Below are positions 27,739 through 36,160 of a stretch of 64,000 nt of DNA, in pieces (position 1 is the stretch's first letter; each line of letters starts with the position of its first letter). Under the pieces are notes generated by a model. The model worked only from the letters and a program-made list of their open reading frames with translations. It was not told the origin of the DNA and did no database searches. The stretch lies in the IMG/VR virus record IMGVR_UViG_3300025889_018102, positions 91,950-155,949 of that record; one strand, given 5' to 3'. The position numbers were made by a program, and so were the translations under genes. This stretch comes from a virus.

Positions 27739-29286
27739 ATGGACTTATCATTATTTGGTTTTAGAATAACTAAACCCAAGAAAGAAGAGCCAGCCAAAAA
27801 TCAGGGGTTTGTAACACCAACCCCTGATGATGGTGCAACTACAATTTCTGCGGGTGGATATTATGGTACATATGTTGATTTAGATGCTACTTCTAAAACA
27901 GAGTCTGAACTTATTACAAGATACAGACAGATGGCTATTTATCCTGAATGTGATATGGCAATTGAAGATATTGTAACGGAGGCTATTGCTAATATAGACG
28001 AAGAGCCTCCGGTACAACTTGATTTAGAAGAATTAGAAATATCTCCAAGTATAAAGAAAACAATTGAGAATGAATTTGAAGAGATATTAAAACTTTTAGA
28101 TTTCAATTCTAAATCGCATGATATATTTCGTCGATGGTATGTAGATGGTAGAGTTTACTATCAAAAGATTATTGATACAAAAAATACTAAACGAGGAATA
28201 ACTGAACTTAGATATATCGATCCAAGGAAAATTAAAAAAGTCCGCGATATAAAGAAGGAAAAGTTACCTAGTGGAGTAGAAGTAATTAAGACTATTGATG
28301 AGTTCTATATCTACAATGAAAAAGGTATTAATCATTCAGTATCTTTTGCTAGTAGTCAAACTGTTGCAAGTGGAACAGGTATTCGTATAACACCCGATAC
28401 TATTACGTATTGTCATTCTGGTTTAATAGATTTGGATAAAAATATTGTAGTAGGTTATTTACATAAAGCTATTAAACCAGTTAATCAATTAAAAATGATG
28501 GAGGATGCTTTAGTAATTTATCGTTTAGCTAGAGCACCAGAACGTAGAATTTTTTACATTGATGTGGGAAATCTACCAAAACTAAAAGCGGAACAATATT
28601 TAAAAGATATCATGGCTAGATATCGTAATAAAATTGTTTATGATTCATCTACAGGTGAAATACGTGATGATAGAAAATTTACATCAATGCTTGAAGATTT
28701 TTGGTTACCTCGTAGAGAAGGTGGACGAGGAACTGAAATTACCACTTTACCTGGTGGTGAAAATTTAGGACAAATTGATGATATAGAATATTTTAAGATG
28801 AAGATGTATCAAGCATTAAATGTACCTATTACACGTTTACAACCACAACAAGGTTTAAATTTTGGTAGACAAGTAGAAGTTACAAGAGATGAATTAAAAT
28901 TTGCCAAATTTATTGGTAGATTGCGTAATAAATTTTCAGATTTATTTAGAGATCTTTTAAAGACACAACTTATTTTAAAAGGTGTTATAGTAGAACCAGA
29001 TTGGAATGAGATTAAAGAATCTATTCGCTTTAAATTTGCTGAAGATCAATATTTTGTTGAAGCAAAAACAGCAGAGATGTTACGCAATCGTATAGATTTA
29101 CTTAATCAAGTTCAACCATATGTAGGTGTATATTTTAGTCAAGATTATGTTAAGAAGAATATTCTATATATGACAGAAGATGAAATTGAAAATGTAGCTA
29201 AAGAGATATCACAAGAGCCACCTATAGAAGCACCTATAGTTCCAGGACAAAGTGCAATAAATAATACACAACAAGGAAAAGGTTAA
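27739..29286 (+). CDS. gp20: Portal vertex protein gp20
   Basis: A 515-residue protein. YGTYVDLDATSKTESELITRYRQMA, PECDMAIEDIVTEAI, FRRWYVDGRVYY and LREL-like ITELRYIDPRKIKKVR are the conserved portal blocks, followed by RLARAPERRIFYIDVGNLPK and GGRGTEITTLPGG. gp20 forms the dodecameric portal, the start point for prohead assembly and the docking site for gp17. Order 19-20-core genes is as in T4. Confidence 0.95.
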   Translation: MDLSLFGFRITKPKKEEPAKNQGFVTPTPDDGATTISAGGYYGTYVDLDATSKTESELITRYRQMAIYPECDMAIEDIVTEAIANIDEEPPVQLDLEELEISPSIKKTIENEFEEILKLLDFNSKSHDIFRRWYVDGRVYYQKIIDTKNTKRGITELRYIDPRKIKKVRDIKKEKLPSGVEVIKTIDEFYIYNEKGINHSVSFASSQTVASGTGIRITPDTITYCHSGLIDLDKNIVVGYLHKAIKPVNQLKMMEDALVIYRLARAPERRIFYIDVGNLPKLKAEQYLKDIMARYRNKIVYDSSTGEIRDDRKFTSMLEDFWLPRREGGRGTEITTLPGGENLGQIDDIEYFKMKMYQALNVPITRLQPQQGLNFGRQVEVTRDELKFAKFIGRLRNKFSDLFRDLLKTQLILKGVIVEPDWNEIKESIRFKFAEDQYFVEAKTAEMLRNRIDLLNQVQPYVGVYFSQDYVKKNILYMTEDEIENVAKEISQEPPIEAPIVPGQSAINNTQQGKG

Positions 29287-29290
29287 GATT

Positions 29291-29464
29291 ATGGATTATG
29301 CAGATGGTATTAGACAAATGTTAGATAATATTTTAAATGGTGATAATGTATCGGCGCAGAATAATTTTGATGATTTAATATCTGCTAAAGTATCTACAGA
29401 GCTTGATGCTAAAAAAGTAGATCTAGCTCAAACTATCTATAATAGAGGATCCGAAGATGTCTAG
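29291..29464 (+). CDS. gp67: Prohead core protein, gp67-like (57 residues)
   Basis: An ATG four bases after the gp20 stop opens a 57-residue frame: DYADGIRQMLDNILNGDN, then a helix DDLISAKVSTELDAKKVDLAQTIYN. In T4 the small core protein gp67 occupies this slot and has a similar N-terminal pattern of an ND.AA..F......ID....KI.IA helix, but this version lacks its acidic tail. It overlaps the next gene by 8 bp. The gp67 assignment comes from synteny and the helix pattern; it is too short for certainty. Confidence 0.7.
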   Translation: MDYADGIRQMLDNILNGDNVSAQNNFDDLISAKVSTELDAKKVDLAQTIYNRGSEDV

Positions 29465-30485
29465 CAAATCGTTTAAAAGTTTTGTCTTAGAAGATGCAGA
29501 AGAAATTGATGAAGTATTATCACAGAGCGATCCTGCGTCTAAATGGATCCATGATTTTGTAAAATCTGATAATCCAAAATTTAAAGGTAAGACAAAGAAA
29601 GAACGCATAAAGATGGCTCTTGGAGCATATTATGCTAAGCAGCGTAATGAAGAAGTTGAATCTATTGATGAAATTTCTCAACAAACTAAAGCATCATATA
29701 CTGCTAAAGCAAAAGCACAGGTAAAGGAATTAAAACCCTTTACACAGAAAAAATCTGAATATCATGATTTAGCAAAGAATCTAATTGCAAAAAGAACTGC
29801 TGGTATTGCTAAAGCTAACGAAGAATTACAAGATGTGGCGGAAACCACAGGTGTTACAAACTATAATCCTCCAAGTCAAGGTGGAACCCGAAAAGAGTTA
29901 TTAGCAAAATATCATAAAACCAAAAATGCCAAAGATGCTGAAGCTGCTCGTAAAGCAGGAGCTACACAAAAAGAACTACAAGGTGTGGCGGAAGGCAGAG
30001 TTGACCAACTTCCAACTAAAGGTGCTGATTATAGTGATTATGATACAGAACACTTACGAACTTTATTGAAGCCAGGCATCTTACATCGTAATGAAGCAAG
30101 ATTCAAAGCATTGATTCGCAAAGAATTAAAAAAGCGTGAACAACAAAGTCAGCAAGGTGTGGCGGAAGGCTTGAATGAAATGGACAAATCACAAACACCA
30201 CCTGGTCGTGATGGTGGACACCAATTCCCTGAACCAAAAGTATCTAAAAAAGATAGAGACGCAGTAAAGAAAGATCCAGCAAAGCATCTTTCAGACCTTT
30301 TTGCTAAGTATGATAAGAAAAAGAAAGGTGTGGCGAAAGAAGTAATTGAATCATCAGCTAGATCACGTATATCACGTATGATGCAAGATAAAGCAATGGT
30401 TAAAAATCCACCAAAGATACCAAGTCATGCGGAACGTAGAGCAGAACTTGAAACTAAAGAAAAAGAATCTAAAAAAGCGGAATAA
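29457..30485 (+). CDS. Prohead-core-region protein with spaced GVAEG repeats
   Basis: A 342-residue, highly charged (Lys/Glu/Ala-rich), mainly helical protein. Residues 1-65 hold EDAEEIDEVL and SKWIHDFVKSDNPKFKGKTKKER...MALGAYYAKQRNE, a block I know from marine T4-like phages. The rest is made of segments bounded by DVAET (residue 126), GVAEG (176), GVAEG (234) and GVAKE (291), 50-58 residues apart, with unrelated sequence between. It occupies the place of T4 gp68 (core protein) but is over twice its size. A scaffold/core role is inferred from position; function of the modular part is unknown. Confidence 0.6.
   Translation: MSSKSFKSFVLEDAEEIDEVLSQSDPASKWIHDFVKSDNPKFKGKTKKERIKMALGAYYAKQRNEEVESIDEISQQTKASYTAKAKAQVKELKPFTQKKSEYHDLAKNLIAKRTAGIAKANEELQDVAETTGVTNYNPPSQGGTRKELLAKYHKTKNAKDAEAARKAGATQKELQGVAEGRVDQLPTKGADYSDYDTEHLRTLLKPGILHRNEARFKALIRKELKKREQQSQQGVAEGLNEMDKSQTPPGRDGGHQFPEPKVSKKDRDAVKKDPAKHLSDLFAKYDKKKKGVAKEVIESSARSRISRMMQDKAMVKNPPKIPSHAERRAELETKEKESKKAE
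29832..30341 (+). repeat. Four spaced ggtgtggcggaag boundary repeats
   Basis: The DNA core gtgtggcggaa occurs at about 29832, 29982 and 30156, with a diverged copy at 30327. Each is preceded by an A-rich Gln/Lys codon run and encodes (G/D)VAE. The sequences between copies are not alike. This looks like module boundaries and not a simple tandem repeat. Confidence 0.7.
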
Positions 30486-30496
30486 GGTAGAGATAA

Positions 30497-30895
30497 ATGC
30501 CTATTACAAAGACTATACTTAAGAAGCAACGTCAACAAGCAGTTATCGAATTGGTTGGAGATGGTACTGCTAATATTGATCTTAATGCAGATTTAACAAT
30601 GGCAGATGAAACATTTAGAGGATATGCTAATTGTAATGTAAATATAACATCAGTTGTATATTCTGTTCCCGAATCATCGGGTGGATTATCTTCTATTAAT
30701 AGAGATGGAAGTAATATTTTACTATTTTATAGTAATGATAATTGGGCATTTTCACAACAATTTGGCTATGTATTAAGTCAAAACAATACTGCAAATATTT
30801 CAGTCACTATACCTTCACCTGGTGGTACAGTATTATTAGGTTTATCTAAAACTGCTGGGTACGAAGAACCTGATCAACAATCAGTACCAAGGTAA
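30497..30895 (+). CDS. Small structural-type hypothetical protein
   Basis: A 132-residue protein starting MPITKTILKKQRQQAVIELVGDGTANIDLN, then beta-rich segments (TFRGYANCNVNITSVVYSV, SNILLFYSNDNWAFSQQFGY, NISVTIPSPGGTVLLGLSKTAGY). It looks like a single beta-sandwich domain. It lies between the core-region gene and the gp21 protease, so a minor capsid or decoration protein is plausible. I do not recognise a named family. Confidence 0.6.
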   Translation: MPITKTILKKQRQQAVIELVGDGTANIDLNADLTMADETFRGYANCNVNITSVVYSVPESSGGLSSINRDGSNILLFYSNDNWAFSQQFGYVLSQNNTANISVTIPSPGGTVLLGLSKTAGYEEPDQQSVPR

Positions 30896-30901
30896 AATAC
30901 A

Positions 30902-31543
30902 ATGAAATTAATTACAGAAATTACACAAGAGCTTCAATATATTACTGAAGCTAAAGAAAACGGAGGTAAAAGTACTTTCATTGAAGGTATTTTTATGCAA
31001 GCCGAACAACCCAATCGTAATGGTAGAATATATCGTAAAAATATTCTTGAAAAAGAAGTTGACAGATATCAACAATTAATATCAGAAAAACGTGCTCTAG
31101 GTGAATTAGGTCATCCAGCCAATCCTTCAATTAATTTGGATAAAGTATCGCATCTAATTACTAATTTAAGATTTGAAGGCAACGATGTTATTGGAAGAGC
31201 AAAGATCCTTGATACTCCTATGGGAAAGATTGCAAAGAATTTTGTTGAAGAGGGTGTTCGTTTAGGAGTTTCTTCAAGAGGATTAGGTTCTTTAAAGATG
31301 AATAAAGAGGGTGTTAATGAAGTACAAGATGATTTTCATCTTGCTACTGTAGATATAGTTGCGGATCCTTCAGCCCCTCAAGCCTTTGTCCAAGGTATTA
31401 TGGAGGATGCTTCATGGCTTTATGTAGAAGGAAAAGGTTGGGTACTGGAGCAGATTAAAAATGAGATTAAACAACATAAATTAACTGAAGAAAAGAAATT
31501 ACAATTATTCAGTAAATTTATTACTTTAATCTCTAAAAATTAA
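30902..31543 (+). CDS. gp21: Prohead core scaffold protease gp21
   Basis: A 213-residue protein of the U9/herpesvirus-assemblin-like prohead proteases. NRNGRIYRKNILEKEVDRY is the usual lead-in; GELGHP (H71), RLGVSSRGLG (S124/S125) and VDIVADPSAP (D151/D155) give the His-Ser-Asp type site. It cleaves core and capsid proteins, including the gp23 N-terminus, before packaging. It stands directly upstream of the scaffold and capsid genes, as in T4. Confidence 0.93.
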   Translation: MKLITEITQELQYITEAKENGGKSTFIEGIFMQAEQPNRNGRIYRKNILEKEVDRYQQLISEKRALGELGHPANPSINLDKVSHLITNLRFEGNDVIGRAKILDTPMGKIAKNFVEEGVRLGVSSRGLGSLKMNKEGVNEVQDDFHLATVDIVADPSAPQAFVQGIMEDASWLYVEGKGWVLEQIKNEIKQHKLTEEKKLQLFSKFITLISKN

Positions 31544-31547
31544 TTTT

Positions 31548-31555
31548 TATAAATA
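31548..31555 (+). promoter_or_regulatory. T4-type late promoter for gp22
   Basis: TATAAATA 30 bases before the gp22 ATG, right after the gp21 stop, with an AGGAG site between. The spacing is short, as for many T4 late genes. Confidence 0.78.
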
Positions 31556-31585
31556 ATATTTGTCAATTCAATTAGGAGAATTTCT

Positions 31586-32683
31586 ATGTCTGTTGAACAG
31601 AAAATTAAAGATTTGTTAGCACGTTCAGGTGCTCAACAAATTGATGAGGCTGAGGAAATGGGAGCAGCTTCTGTAAAGAAAGATACATCTGTAAAAACTG
31701 CTGTTGCGGGTGATACAAGCATGCCTAAACAAGGTTCATCACAAGAAGCTTCTTATGATGAAAGAGAAGAAGATGAAGAGAACCAAGGTGCCAAGGCAGC
31801 TGCTTCTATTAAACCTAATAATTTACAAGCTCAAGGTGCTGGACAAGCTCCTAACTATACAACAGTCGCAGATGCAACATCTGTAGTCAATATGCAAGCA
31901 TCTTCTGGAAATGTTGCTAAAGAAGAAACAGAAACAGAAGAAGACCAAATTTCTGAACAGCCATCAGTAGATGTTAAATCAGAACTTAATGCAATTTTTG
32001 GTGAAGATTTATCTGAAGATTTTCGTAATAAAGCAACATCAATTTTTGAAGCAGCAGTAATCGCTCGCGTAAACTCTGAAATGGAAAAAATTAGTGAACA
32101 ACTACAAGAGCAAAAAGAAGCTGAAGTAACAGAGCTTAAAGAAGCACTTGTTGAAAAAATTGATTCATTCCTCAACTATGTCGTCGAACAATGGATGCAA
32201 GAAAATGAGCTAGCAGTTGAGAATGGATTAAGAACTGAAATCGCCGAAGATTTTATTGGCGGTCTAAAGAATCTCTTCCAAGAGCATTATATCGAAGTAC
32301 CAGAAGAGAAATACAATGTGTTAGAGCAGTTAAATGATAAAGTTGCATCACTTGAAGAACAATTAAATACTATAGTAGAAAAAAATATTGAGCTAGTAAA
32401 AGAATCATCAGAACTTAAGAAAGATAAGATTCTTAGTGAAATGTCTGGCGATTTAGCTGATACAGAAACAGAAAAACTTTCAAAACTTCTTGAAGGTATT
32501 AGCTATGAGTCAGATGAATTGTTTAGAGAGAAGGTTAAAGTCGTTAAGGAAAACTATTTCCCCAAGATTCAAACAGCTTCTCCCGAAGAACAAATTCTAA
32601 GTGAAGAAGCACCACTCGATACATCAAATGATACAATTGCACGCTATGCTCAGGCTTTATCAAGAGCTGTTAAGGCACGATAA
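31586..32683 (+). CDS. gp22: Major prohead scaffold protein gp22
   Basis: A 365-residue acidic protein. The first 130 residues are low-complexity (Gln/Ala/Glu/Ser); the rest is long heptad-type helices (SEMEKISEQLQEQKEAEVTEL, LNDKVASLEEQLNTIVEK). The C-terminal NDTIARYAQALSRAVK is a motif of gp22 in this phage group. It forms the inner core on which gp23 assembles and is destroyed by gp21. It has its own late promoter. Confidence 0.9.
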   Translation: MSVEQKIKDLLARSGAQQIDEAEEMGAASVKKDTSVKTAVAGDTSMPKQGSSQEASYDEREEDEENQGAKAAASIKPNNLQAQGAGQAPNYTTVADATSVVNMQASSGNVAKEETETEEDQISEQPSVDVKSELNAIFGEDLSEDFRNKATSIFEAAVIARVNSEMEKISEQLQEQKEAEVTELKEALVEKIDSFLNYVVEQWMQENELAVENGLRTEIAEDFIGGLKNLFQEHYIEVPEEKYNVLEQLNDKVASLEEQLNTIVEKNIELVKESSELKKDKILSEMSGDLADTETEKLSKLLEGISYESDELFREKVKVVKENYFPKIQTASPEEQILSEEAPLDTSNDTIARYAQALSRAVKAR

Positions 32684-32685
32684 TT

Positions 32686-32693
32686 TATAAATA
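32686..32693 (+). promoter_or_regulatory. T4-type late promoter for gp23
   Basis: TATAAATA just after the gp22 stop and 39 bases before the gp23 ATG, followed by TTAAGGAGTA as ribosome-binding site. It is the expected strong late promoter of the major capsid gene. Confidence 0.8.
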
Positions 32694-32732
32694 ATTAAAC
32701 AATTTATTTTTCCATTAAGGAGTAACAAAAAG

Positions 32733-34034
32733 ATGTTAATGACAGAAGGACTACAACAAAAATGGGGAGCTATTCTAGAGCACCCCGATCTTCCTGAAAT
32801 TAAGGATACTTATAAGCGTGCAGTTACCTCCGTTCTACTCGAGAACCAAGAAAAGGCTCTAAGAGAAGAAAGAGCTGCACTTTTTGAAACCGCCCCAGCT
32901 AATAACATCGCTGCAACAAGCGGCATCGATAAGTACGATCCAATTCTTATTGGTCTCGTTCGTCGCGCTATGCCTAATCTAATGGCATATGATGTTTGTG
33001 GCGTTCAACCAATGACAGGCCCAACAGGTCTTATCTTTGCAATGCGTTCTATTTACGGTACAGAGCGTGCAAACACCTCAACCCGTATAGAAGCACTATT
33101 TAATGAAGCTGATACCGATTTCTCAGGTGCAGCTTCTCCTGTACATGCTGGTTCAAATCCAGTAAATGGTACTTATACCACAGGTACAGCTAACGTTACA
33201 GCATGGGCAGAACAACTAGGTTCAACCGGTTATGACTTTGGCGAAATGTCTTTTGCAATCGATAAGACAACAGTTACCGCTAAGTCACGTGCTCTAAAGG
33301 CAGAATACACCATCGAACTCGCTCAAGATCTTAAGGCAGTTCATGGTCTTGATGCCGAGTCAGAACTTTCAAATATTCTTTCACAAGAAATTATGTTTGA
33401 AATTAATCGTGAAGTTATTCGTACCATTTATAAAGTTGCTAAGACAGGTTCTCAAGCAACAGCAACACCCGGTACTTTTGACCTAGATATCGACTCCAAT
33501 GGTCGTTGGTCAGTAGAGCGTTTCAAGGGTCTTCTATTCAATATCGAACGCGATGCTAATCACATTGCACAAGATACACGTAGAGGAAAAGGTAACTTCA
33601 TCGTTTGCTCAGCAGACGTTGCTTCAGCTCTAGCAATGGCTGGTGTTCTTGATTATGCCCCCGCATTATCAACTAGCCTAAATGTCGATGATACTAGCAA
33701 TACCTTTGCAGGCGTTCTAAATGGTCGCTTCCGCGTTTATATCGATCCTTATTCTGCAAATCTAGGCGCTCAGTATCAGTTCTATGTCGTAGGATACAAA
33801 GGCACAAGCCCATATGACGCAGGTCTTTTCTACTGCCCATATGTTCCTCTACAAATGGTTCGTGCTGTCGATCCTAATACTTTCCAACCTAAGGTTGGTT
33901 TCAAGACACGTTATGGGATGATTGCAAACCCATACGTTACAAGTTCTTCTAGCTTAAGTGATGCTGATGGATCAACATTCACAGCTAATCGCAATCAATA
34001 CTACAGAAGAACCGCAGTTCTAAATATTATGTAA
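32733..34034 (+). CDS. gp23: Major capsid protein gp23
   Basis: A 433-residue HK97-fold protein with MTEGLQQKWGAILEHPDLPEI at the start, YDPILIGLVRRAMPNLMAYDV, GVQPMTGPTGLIFAMRS and ELAQDLKAVHGLDAESELSNILSQEI, all hallmarks of gp23; the C-terminus has RYGMIANPY. The N-terminal 60 or so residues would be removed by gp21. The gene is richer in C and G (about 48% in a hand-counted line at 33241) than its surroundings, with many CGT/CGC/ATC codons, as expected for strong selection on translation. A terminator follows directly. Confidence 0.97.
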   Translation: MLMTEGLQQKWGAILEHPDLPEIKDTYKRAVTSVLLENQEKALREERAALFETAPANNIAATSGIDKYDPILIGLVRRAMPNLMAYDVCGVQPMTGPTGLIFAMRSIYGTERANTSTRIEALFNEADTDFSGAASPVHAGSNPVNGTYTTGTANVTAWAEQLGSTGYDFGEMSFAIDKTTVTAKSRALKAEYTIELAQDLKAVHGLDAESELSNILSQEIMFEINREVIRTIYKVAKTGSQATATPGTFDLDIDSNGRWSVERFKGLLFNIERDANHIAQDTRRGKGNFIVCSADVASALAMAGVLDYAPALSTSLNVDDTSNTFAGVLNGRFRVYIDPYSANLGAQYQFYVVGYKGTSPYDAGLFYCPYVPLQMVRAVDPNTFQPKVGFKTRYGMIANPYVTSSSSLSDADGSTFTANRNQYYRRTAVLNIM

Positions 34035-34056
34035 TTTGTAGTATCCTGTTCGAGAG

Positions 34057-34086
34057 AAATAGGGACCTTCGGGTCCCTATTTTTTT
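34057..34086 (+). terminator. UUCG-loop intrinsic terminator after gp23
   Basis: The stem aaatagggacc/ggtccctattt (11 bp, 34057-34082) encloses a TTCG loop and runs into a T-tract to 34086. The stable tetraloop and following T-run are a textbook intrinsic terminator. It separates the capsid gene from the homing endonuclease. Confidence 0.92.
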
Positions 34087-34094
34087 GGTATATA

Positions 34095-34123
34095 TTTACA
34101 AAGTTTTGTTTGTAATATATAAT
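34095..34123 (+). promoter_or_regulatory. Sigma70-type promoter before homing endonuclease
   Basis: TTTACA at 34095-34100, a 17-base spacer, then a perfect TATAAT at 34118-34123, starting nine bases after the gp23 terminator. It would transcribe only the endonuclease and following genes, early or by host polymerase. The -35 has one mismatch to TTGACA, and AT-richness makes chance possible. Confidence 0.5.
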
Positions 34124-34152
34124 ACATATATCTTAAATCTAATTTAAATATA

Positions 34153-35556
34153 ATGAATACATGTATTACTTGCAGTAATCCTATACCGAGTTCTAATTCC
34201 AAATATTGTAACTTTGATTGTTACAAATCTGATCTGTTAAAAAGAAATGAAGAAACACAAACTAAATTTGTTCGAGTTAATGGAGAAGTATTGCCTTTAA
34301 CACATGCTGCCAAAAAGTATAACAGTAATCATTATTCTATAGTTAGAAGTATTATAACGGGTGGAGAATTTGAAGCAGTCATAGGTAGAGATAAATTTAT
34401 TGAGAAAGAGCTCATCAAATTTTATCAAAAGTATACTACAGCGCCGTCTAAGGAAGAAATACTACAACATAAAAATAGTAATAAGCCACTAAAAGAATTG
34501 GCTAAGAATTCAAATATATCGTATAATAATTTAAACTTCCTGTGTATATTATATGGTATATCTACAAAGTTTGATCAAGTTCCACAAGAAACACATGATT
34601 TATATCTAACTGAAGAAAGTTTAAAGAAAAAACTAAAAGAGGGTTGGTCTGCAGAAAAAATAGCACAATCAATTAATGTTTCGCCATCTTTGGTTTTGCA
34701 AAAGATACATTCTTATGGTTTATATGTTTCCCCATCATTTACTTCTACAGGTGAGCAAGAGGTAACAGATTATATAAAAACATTAGGATTTACTGTAAAA
34801 AAACATAAAACAAAAAGATATGAAATTGATATCTTCATTCCGGAGTTAAAGATTGGTATAGAATTTAATGGAGTATATTGGCATTCAAGATATACTAGAT
34901 CGTATCATTTCGACAAATATATAATGTGCCGAGAAGATGGTATTCGGTTAATACAGTTTTGGGATGTAGATTGGAATGAAAAGAAGGATCTAATAAAAAA
35001 GAAACTTTGTCATATTTTGGGTGCTAGAACGGAAAAGATTTTTGCAAGAAAATGTTCTATTCAGTCTATAAGAAGTGGAGACTTAAGAACTTTCTATAAT
35101 GAAAATCATATTCAAGGTTATAAACCTTGTAAAAATAATTTTGTTTTAAGATATAATAATACTATAGTAGCTGCAATATCAATACAAAAGAATAAAATTG
35201 AAAGATATGCCTCCTCGATTCATGTGGTAGGAGGATTTACTAGATTACTTAAATATGCAATTGAAACTTTGAATCTAATCTCTATAGAAACATTTGCAGA
35301 TTTATTTTGGTCAGATCATGAACAGAATCAATATATGAAAAATGGCTTTAAGTTCATTTCCATTACCGAACCCAATTACTATTGGTGTAAAAGCGGTAAA
35401 ATGTATTCTCGAGTAAAGTTTCAAAAACATAAACTAACAAACATGCCACATTATGATATAAATAAAACAGAGAAACAAATTATGGAGGCGAATAAATATT
35501 ATAAAGTCCATGATGCAGGAAATGCTAAATTTCTTCTTATTGTAAATAGAGATTAA
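34153..35556 (+). CDS. Free-standing homing endonuclease (EDxHD / I-Bth0305I-like)
   Basis: A 467-residue protein. The N-terminus has a zinc-finger-like cluster CITC...CNFDC (residues 4-25). The middle contains helix-turn-helix-like stretches (WSAEKIAQSINVSPSLV). The catalytic part EIDIFIPELKIGIEFNG, then WHSR, FDKYIMCREDGIRLIQFWDVDW (about residues 225-275), matches the Vsr-like EDxHD nuclease core. A C-terminal domain of about 180 residues follows. It lies between gp23 with its terminator and a tail gene, and likely spreads into phages lacking it. It begins with its own promoter and has codon use similar to its surroundings. The exact target is unknown. Confidence 0.82.
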   Translation: MNTCITCSNPIPSSNSKYCNFDCYKSDLLKRNEETQTKFVRVNGEVLPLTHAAKKYNSNHYSIVRSIITGGEFEAVIGRDKFIEKELIKFYQKYTTAPSKEEILQHKNSNKPLKELAKNSNISYNNLNFLCILYGISTKFDQVPQETHDLYLTEESLKKKLKEGWSAEKIAQSINVSPSLVLQKIHSYGLYVSPSFTSTGEQEVTDYIKTLGFTVKKHKTKRYEIDIFIPELKIGIEFNGVYWHSRYTRSYHFDKYIMCREDGIRLIQFWDVDWNEKKDLIKKKLCHILGARTEKIFARKCSIQSIRSGDLRTFYNENHIQGYKPCKNNFVLRYNNTIVAAISIQKNKIERYASSIHVVGGFTRLLKYAIETLNLISIETFADLFWSDHEQNQYMKNGFKFISITEPNYYWCKSGKMYSRVKFQKHKLTNMPHYDINKTEKQIMEANKYYKVHDAGNAKFLLIVNRD

Positions 35557-35558
35557 AA

Positions 35559-36143
35559 ATGTATACAGGAAACTCTTTCGTTGCTTCAACATCATATTTA
35601 GATAATAGACCATCTACATATGATTTCTTAAAACCCAATGGATTTAGATTTGTCTTAGAAAATTATCCCCAAGTTTCTTATACATGCCAATCTGTTACTC
35701 TTCCTTCTATTGGATTGGGTTCAGGAGTACATTCAACCCCTTTTATAGACTATCCGATAGTAGGTGAAAAAGTTTCTTTTGGTGATCTTGATATAAACTT
35801 TATTGTATCAGAAGATATGAGTAATTATATAGAGTTATATAATTGGATGACTGCTTTAGGTGATTTTAAAGATTACTCTAAGATACAAGAGTTTATAGAA
35901 AACAGAAAAAATAGAATAACGCCTTCTTCTATTGACAAAAAAGATAATGATCATGTAAAATATAGTGATGCTACTTTAGTAATTCTTAATTCATCGTATA
36001 ATGCAAATATAAATATAAAATTCACGGATGCTTTTCCTGTGGATTTAAGTCCTTTAACTTTCGATACTACAGTAACCAATATACAATATTTTACTTGTAG
36101 AGCATCTTTTAAATTTAGAATGTTTGAGGTAGAACCACTTTAA
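35559..36143 (+). CDS. Tail-tube-like virion protein
   Basis: A 194-residue protein with PSTYDFLKPNGFRFVLENYPQVSYTCQSVTLPSI at residues 19-52. This pattern, a fold-opening strand and then a CQSVTLPSIGLG turn, recalls the tail-tube family (gp19/gp54). GDLDINFIVSEDMSNYIELYNWMTALGDF and C-terminal FDTTVTNIQYFTCRASFKFRMFEV complete a beta-barrel. In T4-like marine phages a gene of this type stands downstream of gp23, in the slot where T4 has gp24/gp3. Tube-initiator or terminator is the likely role; I cannot name the exact gene. Confidence 0.65.
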   Translation: MYTGNSFVASTSYLDNRPSTYDFLKPNGFRFVLENYPQVSYTCQSVTLPSIGLGSGVHSTPFIDYPIVGEKVSFGDLDINFIVSEDMSNYIELYNWMTALGDFKDYSKIQEFIENRKNRITPSSIDKKDNDHVKYSDATLVILNSSYNANINIKFTDAFPVDLSPLTFDTTVTNIQYFTCRASFKFRMFEVEPL

Positions 36144-36160
36144 TAATATTGAGGTAAATT

